Assembly (NCBI GenBank): GCA_024704765.1
Contig: JAKMXF010000133.1
Location: forward strand, 124,001 to 188,000
Origin: Oopsacas minuta
Taxonomy: Eukaryota > Porifera > Hexactinellida > Lyssacinosida > Leucopsacidae
Direction: 5' to 3'
DNA: 64,000 nucleotides
Shown here: piece after piece, positions 28,201 to 42,143 of the stretch
Layout: every line of letters starts with the position of its first letter
Numbering within the stretch: position 1 is the stretch's first letter
Notes under the pieces: model-generated
What the model saw: only the letters and a program-made list of their open reading frames with translations
The model's database searches: none
Told to the model about the DNA's origin: nothing
Translations under genes and position numbers: made by a program

Positions 28201-30566
28201 TTTATCGCCATCTCTCAGAGGTGTGAATATTTCTCTTAAATATTTGAAAATTGCTAGATTTATTGCATTCCTTTACGTGACGAATTCTAGAACTAAACAT
28301 GAATAATTCCTTAAACAATTATACATACATTCAACTCCTGTTATATCGGAATACCCGCTCATATCGAGGTGTGAAATTATACAAATATGGTCCCAAACCC
28401 TCAAAGTAACATATAATCCATCGGATATATCGAAGTCATTATCACGCTCCCCTGAGCTTCGATATAACAGGTGTTAATTGTAGGATATTAGTATTGATAC
28501 CTCGATCACCATCGGTACACATTTTTGACCAGTGTGCTATGATCGCCGATCATTTCCCCGAATATTTTTGGTTAATATCTTCGATAGTTTTAGACATATG
28601 TGGAAACCAAAATGTATGTCATTGCAATCTGACTGCTATATTCTCCATGGCCGCGCGGACGGACGGACTGATGAATGCAGGTAATTGAGCATTACACAAT
28701 CCTTTTCGGCGCAAGAATCGCGATCACGATCTCCAGTCATATTTTAATCAAAGTTGAAACCGCTCGAACCGAATATCAGTATTCATGAATAGTAGCCTAA
28801 CCAATTACCGAATATTTGACATTCGCAGGGTGACCAGATGTCTCCGTTATAAAAAAAGGGACACTTTTCTCTGATATACAATGTATAAGTAAATCACTTA
28901 ACAGAACAATAACAATATATGCTAATCTATGAAAAAGTATATTACATCAATAGAGTAAGGAAACAAAACAGAATTAGTAATATTTGTTATCAATATGTAA
29001 TAAAGCGAGGTAAGAATAATAAACCCGACTTATGAATTCTAGATTCTGAAGAGAGGATCAATAAGGGTATACGGTAAGTTACAATCCACTCTATGTATAT
29101 CCGTGTTAATTAAAGAGTCATTAGAATCCAGAGTAAAAAAGGGAAAAAGGACAGGTTGTCCCAAAAGGACGTCTGGTCACCCTGGACATTCGGTTGCAAT
29201 CTTGATTTTAATGGACGAAGGTGATTGTGGTAATAAATTTCGTAATCGACTAATGCTTGGAATTATTTGTAATAATAATAGCTTTTGTAAGTGTATACTA
29301 TATTAATAAATTCTGGATTCAGCATACAGAACAATGATACGTAACGTCAGTTATTAAGACAATGGAAACAACACACACGTGAAAGGAAAGACACACCTCT
29401 TGTTGGTAATTTGATTATTATAATTTTGTAAAATTTATGTATAAATAACAACAGAAAAGACATTTTAGCACCAAACAAAACAAACAACAACAAATGGATA
29501 AAGAACAAGAATTGGACTATCTTTTCACTCGCGATTGGAGGAAAATAGAAAACAAACAATTATTAGACGACTTTTTGAAAAGAAATAGAGAGGAACATTT
29601 GAAAGGACAATACACAATGCTAAAACGACAAAAATGCTTACGGAAAGGTGCTAAAACACATCGCATAAACAACAAAAAAAGAACTAAAATATGTGAAGAG
29701 GAATGTATAGAATTAAAGAAGCAGAGAAGTGAGCTAGAAAATGAGAGACAAATATTGTTTGGAGAGATACAATGGTATGAAATGCAACTAGTGAATTGGT
29801 ACTAAACAACAACAAATAAACAAACAACAACAAATAAACAAACAACAACAAATAAGCAAACAACAACATTTGATATATTTAAGTATGTAAATTCTATTAT
29901 AAGTAACAATTAAGATAAGTTGCATTGATTGGTCAGTTGTTGATTTGATAATTTTAATGAATAATTACAGAGAAATATTGCCCAATCAGATTTGAGGTTT
30001 TATTCTTGATATTCTAATTATATTAAAGTTGTATATATTATTGTTATTATACACATAGGTGTCATATGATGTATAGTAATATACACAAAATATGGAAACG
30101 TGTGAAAATATTCATATGATGCTAAAATTGAAGATTAAAGAATACCAGAAGCTGTATTCTTATTGGTTGTTAAAGATAATGAGAAATACAAAAGCAAACA
30201 ATAGGCCTTACCATTTTTACTGAGATCCAAAGCTTTAAGGTGTCCGAAATTCTTAATTAAGTCTGACACCTTTTCTAGATCATTATCAGATATATCCAAA
30301 TGTGATAATTTTGTTAGAGAAAAAAATTCCTAGAATTTCAAATTTGTAAACAAATTCATAACAATAACAAATAATAAACAAAATGAACTAACATAAGGCA
30401 GGTTCCGTATAGCATTCGCGTTCAAACTGAGTGCCACCAGAGATTTGGCGCGTAAATACACATCAGTTGGTATTTCGAGTAGATTGGAATGTGAATAATC
30501 CAATTCTTCACTTTGAAGTACTCGTGGATGGGTACAACATTTTATGAGTCGAAGAGCAACTGACAT
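10273..30566 (-). CDS. LAP-family scaffold protein (LRR + PDZ; Erbin/Scribble/densin-like), spliced
   Basis: The first exon, 30393-30566, starts MSVALRLIKCC and has the LAP N-terminal layout. Leucine-rich-repeat exons follow in phase: 30212-30329, 24854-24932, ~24449-24535, ~16348-16400, ~16130-16190, ~15905-15975, ~15690-15825, ~15420-15490, ~15071-15115, ~14826-14910, ~14205-14320, ~14092-14140. They carry motifs such as LSNLLILEARDNNLTDLP and LEELWVDSNNLKSLP. The exons at ~14070-14140 and ~13690-13790 match the LAP-specific segment after the LRRs (LKYMPFTLTRLKKL, then a FPQGTP segment). A long Ser/Asn-rich linker is split over exons between 13540 and 10960. A single C-terminal PDZ lies at about 10900-10280, ending LKKGQLSTLL. 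LAP proteins organise basolateral polarity and junctions. One PDZ suggests the Erbin/densin branch. The carboxylate-binding loop reads LEFS rather than GLGF. Two large introns contain other genes. Confidence 0.85.
10280..10905 (-). other. PDZ domain exons of the LAP gene
   Basis: Three exons (about 10832-10897, 10670-10755 and 10273-10390) encode YRISLSKQQTLEFSVVERM, then GIFISQIHSDHSSG, DKLRQGDRILEINGLRLEN and TQEETMKIFNLA. The order of strands and the GDRIL-INGL motif are those of a PDZ domain. The usual GLGF loop is replaced, so peptide preference may differ from that of known LAP PDZs. Confidence 0.75.
14918..15013. repeat. (AAAC)n microsatellite in a LAP intron
   Basis: Tandem CAAA with CAGA and TAAA variants. 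In the transcript direction it reads GTTTGTTT. Similar tracts recur in many introns of this window, often touching the splice donor. Confidence 0.9.
16456..16550. mobile_element. Short MITE, family C
   Basis: A ~95-bp unit beginning with GTAGACTCCACTTAACAG and ending with CTATTAAGTAAAGTCTA. The ends are inverted repeats of each other. Similar units lie at 32527-32630 and 44485-44568, with a partial one at about 22126-22165. The internal wording (GAGCCACAGG, then GGTTAAT, then GATGTGACCC) is shared. No transposase is encoded. Confidence 0.6.
17472..17819 (+). CDS. Small bZIP-like protein (nested in LAP intron, opposite strand)
   Basis: 115-residue intronless frame starting MNIFNLLKDGAKN. Residues ~20-50 (SLIDDGKLGKIDGRRKLPRIL) form a conserved block also seen in the gene at 22304-22681. 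Then comes a basic region with the bZIP signature N-x-x-x-A-F-R-x-R (QNALKAFRQRER), followed by a charged helix with leucine heptads. The block ahead of the basic region is placed like the extended homology region of Maf/CNC bZIPs, but similarity is weak. The leader is a CAA-rich run just before ATG. Likely a nuclear DNA-binding protein; partner and targets are unknown. Confidence 0.65.
   Translation: MNIFNLLKDGAKNYLHKQPIESLIDDGKLGKIDGRRKLPRILKNSNITEAEKELVYKRKKRINQQNALKAFRQRERVSFRRLECEISRKKQEKLKLEKEIKELTKEIQQLANMIN
18322..18337 (+). other. 16-bp identity to the Tn5 mosaic end
   Basis: TGTGTATAAGAGACAG is identical to the last 16 bases of the 19-bp Tn5/Nextera mosaic end. The three bases before it and the flanks do not match the adapter. 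It is either chance or a library artefact left in the assembly. Confidence 0.5.
18616..18711. mobile_element. Palindromic MITE-like element
   Basis: Starts ACCAAGGTTG and ends CAACCTTGGT. Internal inverted copies of ACCGAATA-type sequence flank a TTCATGAATA palindrome. A second, disrupted copy of the same element is at about 28747-29203, interrupted by a hAT MITE. Confidence 0.6.
19818..20822 (+). pseudogene. Mariner transposase pseudogene
   Basis: Recognisable mariner order: N-terminal helix-turn-helix with WTKRFREGR and ELAMSVGISTGAV, then DGTW, LHDNARSH and YSPDLAPCDFW. The distance between the second and third catalytic Asp codons is 104 nt, one base short of the 105 expected for the D34D spacing, so a 1-nt deletion is seen directly. 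Another frameshift lies near 19985, where the frame shifts inside the region after GRV, and stop codons separate the fragments at 20253, 20611 and 20822. It cannot encode an active enzyme. Confidence 0.9.
20911..21219. mobile_element. Nested hAT-like MITE inside the mariner
   Basis: Starts CAGGGTTCTATCTA and ends with the inverted sequence TAGATAGAACCCTG, the CAGGG-type terminus common in hAT elements. The right side holds a long C run (about 21186-21203). No coding capacity. An 8-bp target duplication is not clear: the flanks are TACAATAT and AATATATG. Confidence 0.75.
21474..21869 (+). CDS. Small bZIP-like/coiled-coil protein (nested)
   Basis: 131-residue intronless frame starting MSENRKECELKNK. 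The first 50 residues are strongly basic, and residues ~42-78 form a charged helix with heptad leucines ending EEISFYQMELTRL. The end of that helix resembles EIQWYEMQL in the gene at 29494-29805. The canonical Asn and Arg of the bZIP basic region are not obvious, so DNA binding is less certain. The C-terminal ~50 residues are Ser/Gln-rich and acidic, resembling an activation-type tail. The leader is AT-rich with CAAACGAA before ATG. Confidence 0.5.
   Translation: MSENRKECELKNKIREKQVRKAGNTFKTSGQHQTIAYRLFKDILSLKMKKREFQEEKTKLEEEISFYQMELTRLSYDNSGSQNQMAMHSSYNTQQSSCTYSPPIRMDSQFYEDTSQINFEDILRQTLGDNI
22304..22681 (-). CDS. Small bZIP-like protein (nested, same strand as LAP)
   Basis: 125 residues starting MSVYLSEQQ. 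A longer in-frame extension to 22819 exists, but the ATG at 22681 sits in the CAA-rich context (CAACAACAAAACAAATG) shared by the other nested genes, so I chose it. The block PELIDTNKLAALKGR then LLRIL then IPEE aligns with the gene at 17472. It is followed by a bZIP basic region NRQKATKKFRAKSR and a helix with LICLKRDISRLINER. A clear paralogue of 17472-17819 in the opposite orientation. Confidence 0.65.
   Translation of the reverse strand: MSVYLSEQQLGSIQAILIPNWWRLLPAQIPELIDTNKLAALKGRTALLRILDSSDIPEEVKVHIRNVRDKLNRQKATKKFRAKSRQELICLKRDISRLINERKYWFDLREQLIHETEQYKVYLTT
24600..24735. repeat. Dispersed repeat B (representative copy)
   Basis: About 100 bp with CCAATAAAATATCAGGGTAA, CCCTCAAATCTGATAGGTCA and TATCTCAGAGAA in order. 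Related copies are near 6535-6640, 28150-28250, 31940-32020, 44150-44230 and 45885-46005; inverted copies near 3195-3260, 12250-12330 and 13570-13640. No coding. Confidence 0.65.
25157..27292 (-). CDS. SPINDLY/OGT-type glycosyltransferase (TPR + GT41), intronless, secretory signal
   Basis: 711 residues in one frame. It begins with a hydrophobic segment (MFILVYLFVVIFCATF) that looks like a signal peptide or anchor. About 6-7 tetratricopeptide repeats follow (residues ~30-260, e.g. ALRIDPNHVPSLINAAVIY). The GT41 catalytic region runs from ~330 to 700: GFVSFNFNNHPASH, with the conserved His; GYTVGARGEIFACRPAPLQ; LGYPGSYGD; CLSKLSKISPKTFQIW, with the lysine equivalent to the UDP-binding Lys of OGT; and SPYNAHTVAAEML. 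GT41 enzymes transfer GlcNAc or fucose to Ser/Thr. Nuclear-cytosolic animal OGT is longer and split by many introns, so this intronless, signal-bearing version is unusual. It lies within a LAP intron on the same strand. A retrocopy or horizontal gene transfer are both possible. Confidence 0.85.
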   Translation of the reverse strand: MFILVYLFVVIFCATFHTSVLTKCPHAIDRRFTKAGLHLHNQNRLLESLECFEMALLDNQTPNTFQNLATIHIQLGDWNAAQSTLDNAMKIFPNSTQLFQTYITLFFAQKRYFDALKIARKWVSIYDILESNTYLASTLFEIGNKIESLYYYERALRIDPNHVPSLINAAVIYNANGEHSKALSLATRGVKIDPNLLEGHVVMGAACISIGRFKNAIVALENALNLDPTNSQSKCKLINVRRHLCDWENYENDIADLARILKIESENSFVISSENRQQCNSPGNLLFFDLPIELLKEIAFISSQKLAISLAEQRKLTAKHRNENQSNHRVLDILKIGFVSFNFNNHPASHILAPLFRYLSNQNDTQIFAYSLNPIHDTWTKNIQNSVNIFRDISDLDIPSILEVVMHDGIDILIDLMGYTVGARGEIFACRPAPLQISYLGYPGSYGDPSVIDYTICDPEACELDQSDHEFAEKLILLPPPYFPAPLYEINKPTSMEISHQQQQLKIPAGKFVYCCLSKLSKISPKTFQIWSEILLDASNAILWLISRPIESVGFIHNESNALGLTNQILISQPLSRPDYLKYAPYICDLFLDTSPYNAHTVAAEMLSRGLPILTKRGVSLAGRVGASFLKSINRTELIANTFSEYKNIAVNFYKNPNSLIEIRKLISEEIRLKNSNAFNIQKFGNSFHFAMKSIWYTSINGNPPRHLLIY
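28331..28479. mobile_element. MITE, family D (pogo/Tigger-like ends)
   Basis: Inverted ends: CAACTCCTGTTATATCG on the left and CGATATAACAGGTGTTAATTG on the right. The interior aligns with the reverse complement of 37877-38023, including the words ATACCCGCT, ATATCGAGGTGTGAAATT and AATATGGTCC. It is non-coding. Confidence 0.7.
28826..29184. mobile_element. hAT-type MITE with 8-bp target duplication
   Basis: A 359-bp element. Ends are CAGGGTGACCAGATGTC and its inverted partner GACGTCTGGTCACCCTG. It is flanked by perfect direct repeats GACATTCG (28818-28825 and 29185-29192). It has no meaningful frame and is inserted into an older palindromic element (~28747-29203) related to 18616-18711. Confidence 0.95.
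29494..29805 (+). CDS. Small bZIP-like protein (nested)
   Basis: 103-residue intronless frame starting MDKEQELDYLF. The middle is very basic (KRQKCLRKGAKTHRINNKKR) and the C-terminal helix has heptads (CIELKKQRSELENERQILF) ending EIQWYEMQL, echoing the gene at 21474. The basic region is degenerate relative to canonical bZIP. The leader is AACAAACAACAACAA directly before ATG, as in the other nested genes. It reads opposite to the host LAP gene. Confidence 0.5.
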   Translation: MDKEQELDYLFTRDWRKIENKQLLDDFLKRNREEHLKGQYTMLKRQKCLRKGAKTHRINNKKRTKICEEECIELKKQRSELENERQILFGEIQWYEMQLVNWY

Positions 30567-32102
30567 TTGTACTGAAGGAAGTTACCTTACATTAATAGCT
30601 ATTATTAGTAACAATAAAGTAATTAATATGTTCCTCATGGGACCATAGGGTGTGTATCCCCCCTTGTTTGGAGGATGTGATGAACCAAAATGGTTCCGAA
30701 TGTCCAAGGAAATGTGACAAAACAGAATTGTGCCTAATTCTAAATACCCCGCCAATTTGAATTCCCACGTTCAGGGATTTTCTCTAATTTGAATGGAATG
30801 TGTGGTTACCATGGTAACACATTATATCTTTAGGAATTGCACATTCAAAAGCGAAAGGGAAAATCCACAAAAAAGTTTCCAAAGTTTTCAACATTATAGA
30901 ATATTAGTTAAGAGTATTCAACCGCCAAAAATCAGAAGAATTTGAGGTATTTTTCCTATAATTACGCGCCATAATATATATATATATTCAAGCGCCAAAA
31001 TATATATATGACGTAAGCGCTAATCTAATATTTATTCATAAATATATTAAAAAGCTAAATATAGTCAAATTGCAAATAAATATTATTAAAATATTATCAG
31101 AGATAATTCACACCATTTTAACCGGGATTAAGGTGTGGCGGATATTTAACAATAATTATATGGTTCTGTTTCTGGCCAAGTGGCGCAATTAATTCTCTAC
31201 AAGTAAACAAAAAATGTATAACATTAATAAATATCAATATGAGAACTTTTGCAAAAATGTACCCAAACAATTGAGCCACTTTTCCACAAACAGAACAGTA
31301 CACACCCACTTAATTGTGTCACAATACCCTCAAAAAGTGTCGTCAATAACCAGAAAGTAAGAAATAGAATAAAATGTAATCCTCCACTTAAATACGGATT
31401 ATCTCTGAGCATATTGAATTAGCTAATTAGCCTAATTAGTGAATGAATAGACTTCTTTATTGACAACTAATGTGTGAATTGAATGGTTGATTCAAACCAC
31501 TTTTGTGCCACATATAATCATGTCGGGAAAGTTAATAGTTGCGTAATTGGATACTGTTTGAGGTGTAATGTGGCACTATTGGTGTATAATGTTAATTATA
31601 AATACAATTATTAAATATTCATATTATAGAAATTATTGTAATTCATTTCTGAGAATATTTTTACTTTTAAAGTGTCGGAAATGGTTTCTGGAGCCATTCA
31701 ATCCCAGATAAGACACTTCATGCCAGTTTATATACCATGGATAGAGATTTAGTATTTCAATGAGTTATAAATGGTTCTAACTGCCACTTTTTGGACGAAC
31801 TTTTACGGATATTTTGATGGGAATTAGAGGCAGAAATGTGTTAATAATCTTATCTTAATTTAACCATATCATGAGAGAGAGAGAGAGAGGTGTGAAATAA
31901 ACATGTAAATACAAACAAATGTGAATTCCACAAACAAAATGATCAATAGAATATCAGGCTACATAACTGGAGGAGGACACTCAAATCTGATTGGTCTGGA
32001 AGATTCACACGAAATTTGATAGAATAAAACATTTGCAATTCTAAATAAATAAATAAACATTTTGAATAACAAACATGTAAAAGTAAACAATAATACAAAC
32101 AA
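30567..32102. other. Intergenic, LAP 5' side to RING gene
   Basis: No gene is seen. AT-rich, with a TATATATA run near 30975-30985, a (GA)n patch at 31872-31889 followed by AGGTGTGAAA, and a repeat-B copy at about 31940-32020. The promoter of the LAP gene should lie near its start at 30567, but no clear core element stands out. Confidence 0.5.
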
Positions 32103-32492
32103 TCACTTGACATTATGAATAGAAGAAAGGTGTTGACTCAGTTTAACAACACTATCATTCCATTTACACTCCTTGGTAACCATGAAAGGACATGAAATAA
32201 CAATCTCTTCAATTATTTTCTGAATCTGTTGTTCACCCTCACAATCTTTTGGAGATATTTTGGTGTTACACAACAGACAGAAGGAATGTTTTAATCTCAA
32301 GTGGCGTAAACAGGAGTCACAATATATGTGTCCACATTTTTTAAGCAGGATCGGGTTGCTAAGGACACCGCTACAGGCTGGACAAATAAATTGAGTGACG
32401 TCATCTGTGAAAAGTTCTGGACTATACCCTCCTTTCCAGTCAACCATCTGAATAAATACCGATGGGATGTTCTCGTTGCTAGGCTCAGCCAT
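32103..32492 (-). CDS. RING finger protein (TRAF-like N-terminal architecture)
   Basis: 129 residues, single exon. A C3HC4 RING lies at residues ~36-76: CPAC, then CGHIYCDSCL, then CLLC. It is followed by a helix and a half TRAF-type zinc finger (CPFMVTKECKWNDSVVKLSQHLSSIH). The combination matches the start of TRAF or RNF41-like E3 ubiquitin ligases, but there is no MATH/substrate domain. Likely an E3 ligase or adaptor with ubiquitin-conjugating-enzyme binding through the RING. It could be a truncated copy of a longer gene, but no downstream exon was recognised. Confidence 0.75.
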   Translation of the reverse strand: MAEPSNENIPSVFIQMVDWKGGYSPELFTDDVTQFICPACSGVLSNPILLKKCGHIYCDSCLRHLRLKHSFCLLCNTKISPKDCEGEQQIQKIIEEIVISCPFMVTKECKWNDSVVKLSQHLSSIHNVK

Positions 32493-32526
32493 GTTTATTA
32501 AATCTATTTTGTCTATCCAGTATACT

Positions 32527-32630
32527 CAACTCAATAGAGCCACAAGTTAATCAGGCTAACACCTTTATTCCGGTTAATCGGGTCAAAAGGCTCTCTGGTA
32601 CCGATGTGGCCCTATTAAAAGGAGTTCCCA
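32527..32630. mobile_element. Short MITE, family C
   Basis: Same family as 16456-16550: the words AGAGCCACAAG, GGTTAATCGGGTC, GATGTGGCCCTATTAA occur in the same order. Ends are degenerate. It lies between the RING and PKA genes. Confidence 0.55.
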
Positions 32631-32831
32631 ACAGCACTGATATGTGCTGTATCCACCTCCCCTGCCTGGCTGACTGCCCCCCTCATAATCAGACCATACT
32701 GGGGAGAGGGAGACACAATTAAGAGAGGTGATAATTGTCATAATAAGACCACAATTACAGAATACTAATACATTACTTATAGTATTGTATAACTACTCCG
32801 AGTCATAGCAACTACGGATATATGAGACTTC

Positions 32832-38736
<5,905 letters not shown>

Positions 38737-40113
38737 AATTATTCAATGCTTATTAATTGAATAAAGGCTTTGTATTTATACACAATCTTACTGTTTAAGA
38801 ACTGAGGATTAGATTATTTTTTGCTTAGTTACAGTATAGGCTACATGGAATTTACTATTGAGTATGAAAAATATGTCCCGTATGCATACTTACCACATGG
38901 CTGAAGATAATCAAGGGACAGTTGGTAAGTTCGCATATTATACCAGAGGGCAATTCATTGGGCTGGTTACAACAGCGACACTAAAGTTGCCACTTATATT
39001 TATGCCAGATTTCCAATTTAAGCCACTTTGGATGAATCCATTTGGTGTCGCGAGTGGCTGTGACTTTATTGATAAACAAAAGTATGCTAATGTGTGAATG
39101 GATAGAAAGTAAACAAGTAAACAAATTCAGTGTGATTTGTACATATTTATGGCTAGTCCCAAACACAATATGATGATAGTTATAATATCAATCAGCTGAT
39201 CGAGCATTAATTTGTATAGAACAATATATCACGCGCCATTTATGTACACATCATTTGTGCCAATAGAATTCTTATATTTTGATAAATTTAGAATAATAAC
39301 AACCAATAAAATGCAAGGGTTAGACTGGCTTTTGATTGGTCAACAATATTCCAGAAAAGGCGGGATTTACATATTCTGAAATAGGCATCAAAATGTGTAA
39401 AATTTGACACCTGTATAGTAAACAAACTCACCATCAACATCTTCACTTTTTTTGCTTCCTTGATTACCCATTTATCAATATATTCACACAAATAACCTAC
39501 AAAACAACAACAAACAAGAAACAACAAAATTTTAATTCTTCTAATGTTTTATACTACAAATTTCCTCTCAATGAATTACAAAAGTTCTATTCAATACTTG
39601 CGTAAATATAATTAGTTTCAGTTGCAATTTAACATATTTATTGACGCACAAACACAAAGAAAATCTTCTGTTATTTATATAAGAATTTCAAGGAAAAAAC
39701 AACGAGGCCTGTTGGAAACGGTTAACTTCTAGAAACGTAGTGAAAAATACATAGACGAATTCCTTGTCCCGTATTAATGAACCTCCACAAACGGGCCGCA
39801 TTTTCGGCGCCCCAGACATCCATTTCTGGAGGTTCCGTAGTATTTATTGACACACAAAACAAATAAAAACATCTGTTACTTACTTAAGAATTTCAAAGGA
39901 AAAATTAATTTCGTAAAGTATTTTTAAGCCTATTTTATTTGTTAAAAGTAGCTGAAATTCAGTTTACAAAGCTTTGAATTGATTGGTTTTTGAAAATAAT
40001 TTCTATTCCAAAATTAGATTTATTTAGGCGCGTTAATTATGGGTCAATTATTGTGCCACTTTCATTTCTAATAAACAAATTTTTTGTTGTTGTTTATACA
40101 TCTATTTTTAGAA
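38737..40113. other. Intergenic, PKA to ADP-ribosylglycohydrolase (divergent promoters)
   Basis: The two genes diverge from this 1.4 kb region, so it should hold both promoters. No convincing gene was found. A possible exon-like stretch on the minus strand (39428-39505) has an acceptor and a donor but no recognisable protein. A foldback-like segment with GAGGTTCCGT/AACCTCC lies near 39780-39838. A TTTTTTGTTGTTGTTTATAC stretch precedes the plus-strand start. Confidence 0.5.
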
Positions 40114-41854
40114 ATGGCATCAAAAGATGTGTTAGATAAAATTCACGGGTCTTTACTGGGTCTTGCAATTTGTGATGCAATTGGAACTACAGTAGAGACC
40201 CTCCCTCCTGGCTCATTTGAGCCAATTACAGACATGGTTGGGGGCGGGAAATTCAATGTTTTACCAGGACAATGGACAGACGACACATCTATGGCACTAT
40301 GTGTCGCGGAAAGTGTCGTGGAATGTCAAGGATATAACCCGGTAGATCAGCTGATGAGATTTTGTTCTTGGTATGTAGGATGGCATTTCAATTGTTGTGG
40401 AGAACTAATTGATATTGGTGAGTTATTTTTAGTAACAAATAAATCAACCATGGATACTTGAGAAGTGTAGATATATCTTGAGCCACAATGTGTCGAGAGA
40501 GTAAGTGTTATTGACACAATAGTGGCTCAAATATTTCAGGAAATTTAGCCCATTTATCCATAGTCCAGTAGTGTAAATGTTAACATATTGCAAACTGCCA
40601 GTAAAATCTCGTTAATTAGATTAACATAACGATTTATTAGTTCCAGTTTAAACTATTTATTAGTTCCACTTTAACTTGCTACACATTTCACTACAGAGCA
40701 CATATCTTATTGGATAAAACTATTATCCATGGTTATTCTAGGAAAAACTGTCAGGAAGTCTCTTGAGGAGTTCAAGAAGACTGCTACCCCCTATCCCGGT
40801 CCAACCTCTGAACGGGCCGCTGGGAATGGTAGTCTGATGAGATTGTGTCCTCTGCCACTTGCCTACGCGAGTAATCCGGAACTAGCAATGGAACTATCAG
40901 CTAGACACTCCCGTACTACACATGGCGCTCAAATAGCAATAGATGCGTGTAGGTATTTTGCAGGTTTGTGCCATAATACCACTTGACACTTTCATAGTGG
41001 CATCGTGCCCAATTGGCAGGGGTTTATCTAGGTGTTAAAAGTGCCAACGGGGGAGAGACCCTTATTTGTCGAGGATCATTTGTCACGAGAGAGTAATGAT
41101 CCCTGTGTATTCTACAGGAATTCTGATTGGTTGTATTCAAGGAGAAAGCAAAGAAAAACTGCTGTCAGAAAATTATAGTCCTATAGGTTTAGGATACTGG
41201 CAGAAACATGTGCCATCTCCAGAGGTGTCAAAAGTGGCACAAGGAAGCTATAAAACGAAAGAACCACCTGATATAAAAGCGACAGGATTCGTAGTCGACA
41301 CATTAGAGGCTGCTTTATGGGGTTTTTATCAAACGGATACTTTTAAAAGTGGCTGTCTTATGGTGTCAAATTTGGGTGATGATTCGGACACTGTTGGTGC
41401 AGTTTATGGGCAGATAGCTGGCGCGTTTTATGGCACAAGTGGCATACCTAAGGAATGGAGGGATCGTGTTTATTATCGGACACTTATCGAGGTGTTAAGT
41501 GGTGAAATAATGTGTCTCAGTGAGAGGACTAAAAATGCTAATATTCCTGATGATACCAATTATGAAAAAGTTCCATGTCAAATTGAGGTGTTAGGCGCTA
41601 AATATGTCCAAATGAAGATACACGGGTTCACATTTTTGGAAGAAAAGAGTCGCGAATTGGTCAGAAGACTGAAACCATGTCCAAAACAGTTCAAAAACTT
41701 GTCAGAAGTTGATGCCACAATTTCACATATAGAATCTGAATACTTTAAACTGGAAGGAGTGTGTCCAGAACTCTTTAAAGATTTCAAATCGATGTGGTTA
41801 CTTGAGAAAGAAAAGTTGAGTTTAAGAATAGCGAGAAAAGCTTATTTTAATTAG
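40114..41854 (+). CDS. ADP-ribosylglycohydrolase family protein
   Basis: Three exons: 40114-40417, 40742-40963 and 41118-41854, giving 420 residues; the phases close exactly. The metal-binding motifs of the family are present: GSLLGLAICDAIG, WTDDTSMAL, GNGSLMRLCPL and GDDSDTVGAVYGQ. These enzymes remove ADP-ribose from proteins or nucleic acid, or act on related ribosyl compounds, with two Mg ions. After the catalytic domain there is an extra ~120-residue helical tail (from about EVLSGEIMCLSERTK to the end) not usual for the compact family members. The start ATG follows an A-rich context and has no nearby upstream in-frame ATG. Confidence 0.9.
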
Positions 41855-42143
41855 TTACAAAGGAATGTGTTTATTTTTAGTAACATTGTATGTATATTTA
41901 TACTATATTCTATTCTTGTCACATTTACGCGGGATGATCTTAGCTGCTGCGAGCTTTCTTTGATCTTCACAAGAACCAATCAAATTTCTATTGTAGGGAC
42001 ATTTTGTCGGGAAACGCGTATCTCATCAGACAAATAGGCGGGATCTTCGACTTTTAGGCGGGGTTTCATATTCTAGAATTTTTAATAATATTCACACACA
42101 AACTGAAACATATCACACAGCCAATCAAATTCTATTACACATT

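Larger units (their letters stand above)
24933..30211. other. ~5.3 kb LAP intron: contents
   Basis: This intron separates two LRR exons. It carries the OGT-type gene (25157-27292), a foldback region near 27590-27850 starting CAGTGGAGTTCCC, MITE family D (28331-28479), the hAT MITE 28826-29184 and a bZIP-like gene (29494-29805). A repeat-B copy lies near 28150-28250. The remaining bases show no gene. Confidence 0.6.

Noticed and set aside
28494-28688. 64-residue plus-strand frame MIPRSPSVHIFDQ
   Set aside because: Short, no domain, lies between two MITEs in a LAP intron.
38858-39097. 79-residue plus-strand frame MSMKNMSRMHTYH
   Set aside because: No recognisable domain, no promoter, short; lies in the intergenic region upstream of PKA.
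39428-39505. Exon-like minus-strand stretch with an acceptor and a donor
   Set aside because: The donor phase does not match the next PKA exon and the peptide (YIDKWVIKEAKK) has no known match; could be a non-coding exon.
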